Shown piece after piece: positions 1 through 6,751 of a DNA stretch of 9,525 nt; the first letter of the stretch is position 1; each line of letters begins with the position of its first letter. Made by a program: the position numbers and the translations under genes. The DNA lies in the NCBI GenBank assembly GCA_002691365.1, contig NZHL01000005.1, positions 35,773 through 45,297 on the forward strand. Reading direction: 5' to 3'. Source of the stretch: Fidelibacterota bacterium (GTDB lineage: Bacteria; Fidelibacterota; Marinisomatia; Marinisomatales; S15-B10). Below the pieces are notes generated by a model, which worked only from the letters and a program-made list of their open reading frames with translations, was not told the DNA's origin and made no database searches.

Positions 1-9
1 CAAAGAAAA

Positions 10-2898
10 TTATCTCATTAACATCATTTTACCAGTAGCTATGGACTGTCCAGAAGTTACATTATAGATGTAAGCTCCTGATGGCACAGCAGCACCAGCG
101 TTATTCTTTCCATCCCATGTTAATTCATAAGTTCCAGGTCTTTTAATCCCAACATTAAAAGATTTGATTTCATGACCAAGCACATCATATATAACCATTG
201 TAACTTTACTCTGAATTGCAATATCAAATCTAATTTTAGTTGATGGATTAAATGGATTAGGATAGTTTCCTTTTATCTCAAATTTTGCAGGCAAATTTGC
301 TCCATCTGAATCTACTACATCCAATGATGACCAAGTATCTAAAACACCTAGCTCATCAAGAATTGACCATCCTTTTAACCACTGATCAGCACCAAATGCA
401 CCTTTAAAATTTGTAGCTTCAAAAAATGTATCACCAGCTCTTGGAGAATCTACATTTTGAAAGGCTGCTCCACTTCCTGTTGGCAATGTACGAATATATT
501 GAATGAAACCTGCATCATCTACTAAATAACGAATACCAGTATCAATATATCTTGCTGAATAATCTTCTTCAACATCTCTGTAGAACCTTGCAGGTGGAAT
601 ATCCCACATAACGTTATTTGGTGACAAGTATAAATAATCACAACCAGTAGAGGCACTATTACCAGCACATTCTGTTGAAGGTATAGTTTGAGTTACATCT
701 TCACTACCATTATTATCATTTCTTATACCACCTGTACCACCCAACATGATGTAATTTCTAAAATCACCACCAGTGCCTTCACGCAATCTAAGATGATCAG
801 TATCACCTCCCATTACAGTTACATTCGAAAACATTGGGAATGAACGAGGTTGAGAATCATTATCACCACCAGTTCTATTATCCATTTCATGTGATTTATC
901 ACTATCTAATGCTCTAGCTACAAAAAGAAATTGTCCTTTACCTTGATATCCGTTATCAGTATCAAATGAATCGTCTCCAACTTGAACAGCTGAACAATAC
1001 TTTAAGTTTACAGTTCCACCAAACATCTCAAATCCATCATCCAGGTTAAATGCTACTTCTACATATTCAATTGTGGTACCATTTCCAACACCGCCCATAG
1101 TTAATCCATTAATTTCATTATCTGCAGCAATTGCACAACCACCATTCCAGATACGAACATACTTCATAATACCTGAATTATCAGCAGGGTCATTACCACC
1201 ATATGGAACACCAGTTAGACCTTCAATATTTGAAGTTCCACCTTCGTTTGAAATTGGAGCTTTACCTAAAATGATAATTCCACCCCATAATCCACGTCCA
1301 TTTCCATAATTAGTATCACCCATTTGAAGTTCAGATCTGAAAGTAATTGGATTATCTGCAGTTCCCACAGCATCAATTTTAGCACCTTGTTCAATCACTA
1401 AAACTGGGGCAGGATTAGTAGCATTATAATTTGCATCATAACGACCAATTATTTCAGTTCCAGGTTGAATTGTTAACGTTACACCATCTTTGACAAATGT
1501 TTGACCATTTAAATAATAAGTGTTTTCAGAGGACCATGTTTGATCAGATGTAATATCTCCTTGAACAACCACTGTTTCTCCAGTCATAATACCATATTCA
1601 TAAAGATAAGACCAATCCGCTAACCAATCAACAGTTCCGATCGCTCCCTTAAATGTTGTTTGCTCAAAAAAGTCATCAGCAACAACGTCATCAACATTAT
1701 CAAATGCTGAACCATTTGTTGTGGGAGTAAGATTTAAGTCTATAACCATTCCCTGTCCATCAACTACAATTTCTAATCCAGGATCAGTTGATAAAGCAGA
1801 AAATGTTAGAGATGCATCATCTGTAGATTCGTCAAAATCTTTAAAATCATCTCCACCTAAGTCAACAGCTACATTATTTGGTGATATATATAAATAATCA
1901 GGATATGATAAAGAAGTATCAGAAATATCTTGAGTAATTACTTCAGAACCATTATTGTCATTTCTAAATGCGTCATCGCCACCAACTATTAGATAATTTC
2001 TAAAATCTCCGCCAGTACCTTCTCTTAAACGAAGATGATCATCTGCATTAGGTCCACCTATTGAAGTTACATTTGCAAATTTCGGATGAGATCTTGGCTG
2101 AGAATCATTATCTCCTCCAGTTGCATTATCCATTTCATGTGACTTATCACTAAAATCACCTTTAACAACAACTAAAAATTGACCACGACCTTGATATCCA
2201 TTATCTGTATCAAATGCATCATCACCAACCATTACAGCTGAACAATATTTTAAATCAACAGTTCCACCAAACATCTCAAATCCATCATCAAGGTTCAAAG
2301 CAACCTCGCAATACTCAATGGTGGTTCCATTACCAACTCCTGCAAGAGTTAACCCATTTATTTCATTATCCGGAGCAATGGCTGAACCACCATTCCAAAT
2401 ACGAACATATTTCATAATTCCTGAATTATCTGCTGCATCACTACCCCCATATGGAATACCAGTCAAACCCTCAACATTTGAAGTTCCACCTTCATTGGAT
2501 ATAGGAGCATACCCTAAAACAATAACGCCTCCCCATAATCCGCGTCCGTTTCCATAACTTACATCACCCTCATCAAGTTCTGATCGAAAGGTAATTGGGT
2601 TAGCTGCAGTTCCCTGAGCATCAATTTTAGCACCTTGTTCAATCACTAAAACTGGAGCAGGGTTAGATGCGCTATAATTAGCATCATACTTACCTAATAT
2701 TGTAGTTCCAGCTTCAATAGTTAATGTTGCACCTGATTTAACAAAAACTTGATCATTTAAATAATAAACTGAGTCAGCACTCCATGTTGCATTATCACTA
2801 ATATTTCCAGCTTGTATGGAAACTGGCAGGTTTTCATGATCTGCTAAAACAATAGAGAAAACAGCAATTATACTTAAAAGATATTTGCAATATTTCAT
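10..2898 (-). CDS. Secreted two-unit beta-helix-like protein with C-terminal T9SS/FlgD-like sorting domain
   Basis: Probable exported cell-surface or secreted protein of 962 residues; its molecular function is not known to me. Residues 1-19 form a signal peptide with a likely cut after VLA (19/20). Residues 26-438 and 443-853 are two copies of one long unit rich in Gly, Asn and Asp, with recurring motifs such as LDDGFEMFGGTV, DTDNGYQG, SHEMDN, DHLRLREGTGG and RNDNNGSE. This composition suits a right-handed parallel beta-helix with metal- or ligand-binding acidic loops (inference). Residues 876-962 are a sorting domain opening with NYPNPFNPSTKI and ending KMMLMR, typical of T9SS type A / FlgD-Ig-like tails that route cargo through the outer membrane. 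A loop in unit 2 has two cysteines (C744, C753) absent from unit 1. The ATG is supported by AAGGAA, 7 nt upstream, and by the signal peptide directly after it. It lies 134 bp downstream of a TonB-dependent receptor and has its own Pho-box-like promoter, so both are probably made under the same condition. Confidence 0.85.
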   Translation of the reverse strand: MKYCKYLLSIIAVFSIVLADHENLPVSIQAGNISDNATWSADSVYYLNDQVFVKSGATLTIEAGTTILGKYDANYSASNPAPVLVIEQGAKIDAQGTAANPITFRSELDEGDVSYGNGRGLWGGVIVLGYAPISNEGGTSNVEGLTGIPYGGSDAADNSGIMKYVRIWNGGSAIAPDNEINGLTLAGVGNGTTIEYCEVALNLDDGFEMFGGTVDLKYCSAVMVGDDAFDTDNGYQGRGQFLVVVKGDFSDKSHEMDNATGGDNDSQPRSHPKFANVTSIGGPNADDHLRLREGTGGDFRNYLIVGGDDAFRNDNNGSEVITQDISDTSLSYPDYLYISPNNVAVDLGGDDFKDFDESTDDASLTFSALSTDPGLEIVVDGQGMVIDLNLTPTTNGSAFDNVDDVVADDFFEQTTFKGAIGTVDWLADWSYLYEYGIMTGETVVVQGDITSDQTWSSENTYYLNGQTFVKDGVTLTIQPGTEIIGRYDANYNATNPAPVLVIEQGAKIDAVGTADNPITFRSELQMGDTNYGNGRGLWGGIIILGKAPISNEGGTSNIEGLTGVPYGGNDPADNSGIMKYVRIWNGGCAIAADNEINGLTMGGVGNGTTIEYVEVAFNLDDGFEMFGGTVNLKYCSAVQVGDDSFDTDNGYQGKGQFLFVARALDSDKSHEMDNRTGGDNDSQPRSFPMFSNVTVMGGDTDHLRLREGTGGDFRNYIMLGGTGGIRNDNNGSEDVTQTIPSTECAGNSASTGCDYLYLSPNNVMWDIPPARFYRDVEEDYSARYIDTGIRYLVDDAGFIQYIRTLPTGSGAAFQNVDSPRAGDTFFEATNFKGAFGADQWLKGWSILDELGVLDTWSSLDVVDSDGANLPAKFEIKGNYPNPFNPSTKIRFDIAIQSKVTMVIYDVLGHEIKSFNVGIKRPGTYELTWDGKNNAGAAVPSGAYIYNVTSGQSIATGKMMLMR
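340..1572 (-). repeat. Internal repeat unit 2 of the beta-helix protein
   Basis: Encodes residues 443-853 and is homologous to unit 1. It keeps the Gly/Asn/Asp motif series in the same order. It differs by an insertion carrying the cysteine pair C744/C753 (around nt 640-669), by loss of the acidic GGDDFKDFDE segment of unit 1, and by an aromatic/basic segment in its place (about residues 763-811, nt 466-612). Both units end in a matching FF-x-(Q/A)-T-x-FKGA ... W-x-x-x-WS-x-L module, which marks the domain boundary. The sorting domain follows after a short linker. Confidence 0.9.
1585..2823 (-). repeat. Internal repeat unit 1 of the beta-helix protein
   Basis: Encodes residues 26-438. It aligns with unit 2 at a constant offset of 416 residues (1248 bp) through its first two thirds. 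In the best stretch, residues 79-171 (nt 2386-2664), I count 13 differences in 93 residues, about 86% identity. DNA conservation is patchy: a 39-bp block at 2617-2655 is identical to 1369-1407, while flanking codons differ largely at silent sites. The C-terminal third (about residues 343-395) is poorly conserved between units. This points to an intragenic tandem duplication of a whole domain followed by uneven divergence. Confidence 0.92.
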
Positions 2899-2905
2899 AT
2901 GTTAA

Positions 2906-2911
2906 TTCCTT
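2906..2911 (-). promoter_or_regulatory. Ribosome binding site of the beta-helix gene
   Basis: AAGGAA on the minus strand, 7 nt before the ATG at 2898. It is the only clear Shine-Dalgarno sequence in the window: the receptor, the PAP2 phosphatase and the glycosyltransferase have A/T-rich leaders without one. It fixes the start of the beta-helix gene and may mean that it is translated strongly. Confidence 0.6.
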
Positions 2912-2949
2912 ATTTAAAAAATTATATTATATTGTAACCTTCTCATGTA

Positions 2950-2991
2950 ATATTAAAATAAATGATTAGATTTTTGTTAGGAAAAAGATAG
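2950..2991 (-). promoter_or_regulatory. Pho-box-like direct repeats plus -10 upstream of the beta-helix gene
   Basis: On the minus strand, half-sites CTATCT (2991-2986), CTAACA (2980-2975) and CTAATC (2969-2964) recur every 11 bp. A weaker CTTATA unit lies one period further upstream (3002-2997). A -10-like TAATAT at 2955-2950 follows 8 bp after the last half-site, and the ATG is 65 bp downstream of the array. Direct repeats in 11-bp phase standing in for the -35 are the layout of PhoB/PhoP binding sites. The promoter upstream of the neighbouring receptor has the same arrangement. The half-sites here are degenerate and the region is A/T-rich, so chance contributes. The call rests on the match to the second site. 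Confidence 0.45.
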
Positions 2992-3032
2992 AATAGTATA
3001 AGAAAAATGTTATATTTTTATTTGGTTAAACT

Positions 3033-6000
3033 TTAATTATTAAACTGCAATCCAATTGAAAAACTTCTTCCTGGAGAATATTTTGTTGTGGTAAAAATTT
3101 CATCTCTGAAAATATGTGCTCGTTCGATATCATCACTTAATAAATTTTTAATACTAAGAGAAATTTTGAATGGTCCAAATTTTTGAGAACCCACAATGTT
3201 TAGAGAATTAAATGGAAGCTCCCATATACTTCCTGCAATATCTCCACTTAATGTTACTAATCTTTTACTGAAAGTATTAAAAGCTAAATTTAATTCACCA
3301 CCAGTTTGACTCTTATAATTCAAACCGAAATTATAAACAATATTGGACTGCCCTTGAAGCGGCCTTGAAGTTTCATCAATTGGATTTACGAAAGGAATTG
3401 TTTCGGGTATTCCAGAGGGAGACAATCGAAAAACACTAACACTATCAAATACAACTACCTCAGATTGACTTAAAGTAAGATTTGTATTCAAAAAAAGAAA
3501 ACCAAATTTACTTGGAATAAAATTAAGATTTTTTCTATACTCTAATTCAAAACCATTAATATCAGCATAATCTCCATTTTGCCAAGACTTATAATAACCT
3601 AGACCACTTTTCCCTACCAATGATTCTTCAATTGGATTATTAAAATGTTTATGAAAAAAACCAATTGAAATGAGTTCTAACCCAGATGGGAAATATTCAA
3701 ATCTTAAGTCCGTACTATATATAGAAGAGTTTTTTAAATATGGGAATCCAAGAGCAACATCTGCTCCAAGAAATTCCACAAATTGATAAGGAGCGTACTC
3801 CCTAAATTGAGCACGAGCAAGAGTTTCAGAATAAGATGACCGAATTTTCATTTTATCAGATAGAGAATAATTTAATGTAATTGCAGGAAGTAAATTTTTA
3901 GATTTGTTTTCAATTTCAACACCTATAGTATCTCCAGTGGTATTCACAAATGATGGATTAGTTGATTCAATAGGATGATATGGTCTCATTGTCATAATAT
4001 GATTTTCTGACCTAACACCTACACTTAATTGAATTTTATCTGACAGATCTCTATTAAGCATTATATAAAAAGCATCTACATCTTCATCAGCATTATATGC
4101 ATCAAACCCACTAGTTTGTTCAGAAAAATACAATCCTTCATTAATAAATATTTCTCCATTCTCATCATATGAATTAGCCCAATAATTAGTTCCAAGAATA
4201 CCATTTATGTTATTTTCATCAATGTGAGATTTAGAAGAATCAAATTGAAGAGTAGGATACATTGCCCAATCAAGATAAAGAGAACGCCTACCAAATGTTC
4301 TATCCTTACGATCCATTTTGAAACCAAATTTAAAATCACCAAAATATGTTTTTAGGGTGTGATCATAAGAGATATCCATTAATTTTTCATTTCCATCACT
4401 TGTTATAAGCTCTCCAGGTCTTGACCCATTCCTATTATAAACAGAATACATTCCATTATCACTATCATATTCCCACTCTGATCTAGTAATAAATGGTTCG
4501 TAAGAATTTGATTTGCCATAAGTATATTTAAAATCAATTTTGTTATCAATAAAACCAAAAGCAAACTGATTTTCTATTGAAAAAGTAGTTAAATTAATAG
4601 ATTTCTCTTTATAACTCTGCATGAACATCAAACCGTTTTCATCAATAGTTCCATCATCGTTATAACTTCTTACAAGCTCTCCAGAGAGTCCTGAAGCTCT
4701 GGAAAAATTATCTTTTGATGTATGAGTATAGACATTCCTAAGTCCAAATCTTAAAACATCTCGATATGTCATTCCAATACTAGCATTCGCTCCAATATTT
4801 GATCCAGAAGAATAATGAATTCTTTCTAAGTCAATGTAACTTGGTCTAAGAAGTTTTTCACCGGGATAATCAGGATCATTGAGAGCAGTATATCTTTTAT
4901 AAATATCATCCGTTCTTGATGATTTAGAGGAAAATGTTCCATCTAATAAAAACCCAAATTCAAGATCAGGATTAATACTAAACTTGGTTCCATATGTACC
5001 ACTGATATTTTGAGGTAGACTAGCTTTTTTCGTATTTGTTAAGAAAACATTTGGAATTGACTGTTGACGCTTCCACACTTGACTAAACCATAAATTATTT
5101 CTTTCAGGAGTGGAGTTTAAAACAGTATCTCCTATAAAATTAATAAAATAATCAGTAAGATCGGTTCTAAATGTATCAGGTATAGTTGTATAACTAATTA
5201 ATTCATTATCAAATTCTGTTGGTAGAGCTTTTTTTCTACCAATATCATATCCCATAAAATCTGAATTATTATTGAAATTTTGAACAATTGCATCACCAGG
5301 CATCAAATTTGAATTTACAGAGGTTCCAAACTTAATTTTGTAGGTTGTTCTTGATGGATATAATTTAGTTCTTATATTAACATTACCTCCTCCAAATGTA
5401 CCTGGCAAGTTTGGCGTATAACTTTTAGCAACATCTATTCCATCAATTAATGAACTACTAAATAAATCTAAAGGAACGGACCTCTTATCAGCTTCAGGAC
5501 TTGGCATACCAACCGAATTCATTTGAGCATTACTATATCTATCCCCTAAACCTCTAACAACTAAAAATTTATTGTCAACAATAGTAACACCAGTAACTCT
5601 TCTAACAGCATCAGCAACGTGACTATCACCAGATCTTGAAATTTGTTCAGCTGAAATATTATCTTGAACCTCAACAGCTATTCTTTTTCGTTCAAAAACT
5701 TCCAAATTAGTTCCAGTTCTTCTATCTGCTTGGACATAAACTTCTTCTCCTGATACTACTGCTGTCTCCAAACTAATGTTTAACTCTAAATCTTTCTTTT
5801 GATCAATAATAACGTTTGAAATGATTTTATTTTCATAACCTATATAAGAAACAATTAATGTATATACTCCATCTTCAACATTGGAGATAGTAAAGTCTCC
5901 AATCATTCCAGTAGCTGAACCTATTGAAGTTCCTTGGATAATAATATTTGCACCTATTAAAGGTTCACCTGAATTTGAATCAGTAATAACACCATAAATT

Positions 6001-6065
6001 GAAGAAGTATTTTGAGGGAATACAAAAGAAAAAAACAATAAAGCTATTACAAAAAATTTTTTCAT
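3033..6065 (-). CDS. TonB-dependent outer-membrane receptor with carboxypeptidase-regulatory-like N-terminal domain
   Basis: A 1010-residue outer-membrane active transporter, powered by TonB-ExbBD, for a substrate too large or scarce for porins. Residues 1-17 are a signal peptide. Residues 22-100 are a CarboxypepD_reg-like beta-sandwich (YGVITDSNSGEPLIGANI ... GDFTISNVEDGVYTL), as in FCB-group receptors. GEEVYVQA (106-113) is a possible TonB-box region. Residues about 120-235 are the plug, including RGLGDRYSNAQMNSV (171-185) and FGGGNVNIRTK (224-234). The remainder is the beta-barrel, with alternating aromatic strands and an FSIGLQF strand near the C-terminus. RGLGDRY is typical of a receptor subclass distinct from SusC, and no SusD partner is visible. 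The ATG at 6065 lacks a Shine-Dalgarno but starts a clean signal peptide. The gene is preceded by an 11-bp tandem repeat resembling a Pho box. Downstream lies a secreted beta-helix protein with a matching promoter, a plausible surface partner. The substrate cannot be read from sequence; a phosphorus compound is an inference from the regulatory context only. Confidence 0.93.
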   Translation of the reverse strand: MKKFFVIALLFFSFVFPQNTSSIYGVITDSNSGEPLIGANIIIQGTSIGSATGMIGDFTISNVEDGVYTLIVSYIGYENKIISNVIIDQKKDLELNISLETAVVSGEEVYVQADRRTGTNLEVFERKRIAVEVQDNISAEQISRSGDSHVADAVRRVTGVTIVDNKFLVVRGLGDRYSNAQMNSVGMPSPEADKRSVPLDLFSSSLIDGIDVAKSYTPNLPGTFGGGNVNIRTKLYPSRTTYKIKFGTSVNSNLMPGDAIVQNFNNNSDFMGYDIGRKKALPTEFDNELISYTTIPDTFRTDLTDYFINFIGDTVLNSTPERNNLWFSQVWKRQQSIPNVFLTNTKKASLPQNISGTYGTKFSINPDLEFGFLLDGTFSSKSSRTDDIYKRYTALNDPDYPGEKLLRPSYIDLERIHYSSGSNIGANASIGMTYRDVLRFGLRNVYTHTSKDNFSRASGLSGELVRSYNDDGTIDENGLMFMQSYKEKSINLTTFSIENQFAFGFIDNKIDFKYTYGKSNSYEPFITRSEWEYDSDNGMYSVYNRNGSRPGELITSDGNEKLMDISYDHTLKTYFGDFKFGFKMDRKDRTFGRRSLYLDWAMYPTLQFDSSKSHIDENNINGILGTNYWANSYDENGEIFINEGLYFSEQTSGFDAYNADEDVDAFYIMLNRDLSDKIQLSVGVRSENHIMTMRPYHPIESTNPSFVNTTGDTIGVEIENKSKNLLPAITLNYSLSDKMKIRSSYSETLARAQFREYAPYQFVEFLGADVALGFPYLKNSSIYSTDLRFEYFPSGLELISIGFFHKHFNNPIEESLVGKSGLGYYKSWQNGDYADINGFELEYRKNLNFIPSKFGFLFLNTNLTLSQSEVVVFDSVSVFRLSPSGIPETIPFVNPIDETSRPLQGQSNIVYNFGLNYKSQTGGELNLAFNTFSKRLVTLSGDIAGSIWELPFNSLNIVGSQKFGPFKISLSIKNLLSDDIERAHIFRDEIFTTTKYSPGRSFSIGLQFNN

Positions 6066-6116
6066 TTAATAGTGTAAACTCATATAATTTTCATTAAATA
6101 TTTATTTTGATGCAAT

Positions 6117-6153
6117 ATAATAACATTGAAATGTTAGATATGTGTTAGATATG
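6117..6153 (-). promoter_or_regulatory. Pho-box-like perfect 11-bp tandem repeat plus -10 upstream of the TonB receptor
   Basis: The plus strand reads TGTTAGATATG twice in perfect tandem (6132-6142 and 6143-6153). Read with the receptor gene this gives CTAACA-N5-CTAACA, followed after 9 bp by the -10-like TATTAT (6122-6117), with the ATG 66 bp beyond the repeat. The Bacillus PhoP half-site (TTAACA-like, 5-bp spacers) and the E. coli Pho box (CTGTCAT, 11-bp period, placed about 10 bp before the -10) have the same geometry. A two-component response regulator of the PhoB/OmpR class is the likeliest binder. Its identity as PhoB is inferred from the layout and from the PhoR-like kinase in the window. 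Confidence 0.55.
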
Positions 6154-6183
6154 CAATCTTTGTTTGAATTTGAATTAGGTATT

Positions 6184-6189
6184 TATAAT
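6184..6189 (+). promoter_or_regulatory. Probable -10 of the PAP2-glycosyltransferase operon
   Basis: A perfect TATAAT lies 30 bp before the ATG of the PAP2 gene. The best -35-like match is TTGTTT at 6160-6165 with an 18-bp spacer, which is weak. The 11-bp tandem repeat ends 30 bp upstream of this -10, too far for a class II Pho box position on this strand, so this divergent operon is not obviously driven by the same site. The A/T-rich background makes chance TATAAT matches common. Confidence 0.35.
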
Positions 6190-6219
6190 TTTAAATATTA
6201 ACATTCACTGAAAATTTAA

Positions 6220-6747
6220 ATGTCAACTATAATTAACAAAATCACAAGCTGGGACAAAAATCTTTTTAATAAAGTTTTTGAATTAAGTCATAAAACAATC
6301 AAGATTAAAAAATTTTTTAGATTTATATCATGGACAGCAAACGGTCCTTTATATCCTATAATTTCAATTGTTTTAATTCTATTCAATTCAAAAATAGGTT
6401 TTGAAATATTAAAAATCGGTTTTTTTGGTTTTTTGATTGAACTTCCTATATACCTCGTTATGAAAAATTCAATTAAGAGACAAAGGCCTACAGTTTCTAA
6501 AGAATATCAACAACGATTCTATAAAATAGATGTTTTTAGCTTTCCTTCGGGTCATACTGGTGGTGCTTTTTTAGTTGCATATATATTATCTTCTTTTTTC
6601 CCTAATTTGAGTTTTTTCTTTTTCTCCTGGTCTTCACTTGTTGCAATATCAAGAGTTTATACTGGTGTTCATTATCCTACAGATGTTTTTTTTGGTGCAA
6701 TTTGGGGGATATTATGTGGTATTGTGACAATAAATTTATTTTATTAA
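6220..6747 (+). CDS. PAP2-family integral membrane phosphatase
   Basis: A 175-residue type 2 phosphatidic acid phosphatase-like enzyme that hydrolyses phosphate from a lipid phosphate or pyrophosphate on the outer face of the inner membrane. All three family motifs are intact: K82-x6-R89-P90, P109-S110-G111-H112, and S144-R145-x5-H151-x3-D155. H151 is the expected nucleophile, with H112 and D155 supporting it. About five hydrophobic segments are visible (roughly 40-57, 60-80, 113-128, 130-143, 156-174), as usual for compact bacterial members. The family covers phosphatidate, phosphatidylglycerophosphate and undecaprenyl-pyrophosphate phosphatases, and sequence alone does not decide between them. 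It ends in a double TAA stop and is followed after 4 nt by a glycosyltransferase, so the pair is almost certainly co-transcribed and may act in one lipid or glycan pathway. The leader shows no Shine-Dalgarno, so the ATG is chosen by frame and fit to family length. Confidence 0.9.
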   Translation: MSTIINKITSWDKNLFNKVFELSHKTIKIKKFFRFISWTANGPLYPIISIVLILFNSKIGFEILKIGFFGFLIELPIYLVMKNSIKRQRPTVSKEYQQRFYKIDVFSFPSGHTGGAFLVAYILSSFFPNLSFFFFSWSSLVAISRVYTGVHYPTDVFFGAIWGILCGIVTINLFY

Positions 6748-6751
6748 TAAT

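Noticed and set aside
1804..1815. Further TGTTAG half-site inside the beta-helix coding region as an additional Pho box
   Set aside because: It is a single copy with no partner 11 bp away and lies in coding sequence. It serves as a reminder that the 6-mer alone occurs by chance.
1073..2557. Plus-strand open frames at 1073-1309, 2214-2417 and 2318-2557 inside the beta-helix gene
   Set aside because: They are antisense to a well-supported coding region. The 1073 and 2318 frames resemble each other only because the underlying gene is duplicated. Their compositions (Pro/Ile-rich, His/Gln-rich) look like mirror images of the real codons.
340..2823. The two large repeats as a mobile element or assembly duplication
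   Set aside because: The copies are in frame at an exact codon multiple and differ at many silent and amino-acid positions. They are an old intragenic domain duplication, not a recent insertion or assembly error.
3003..3019. AAAAAT-N5-ATTTTT hairpin just after the receptor stop as a terminator
   Set aside because: The stem is six A-T pairs only, expected by chance in such A/T-rich DNA. Read-through from the receptor into the beta-helix gene therefore cannot be excluded.
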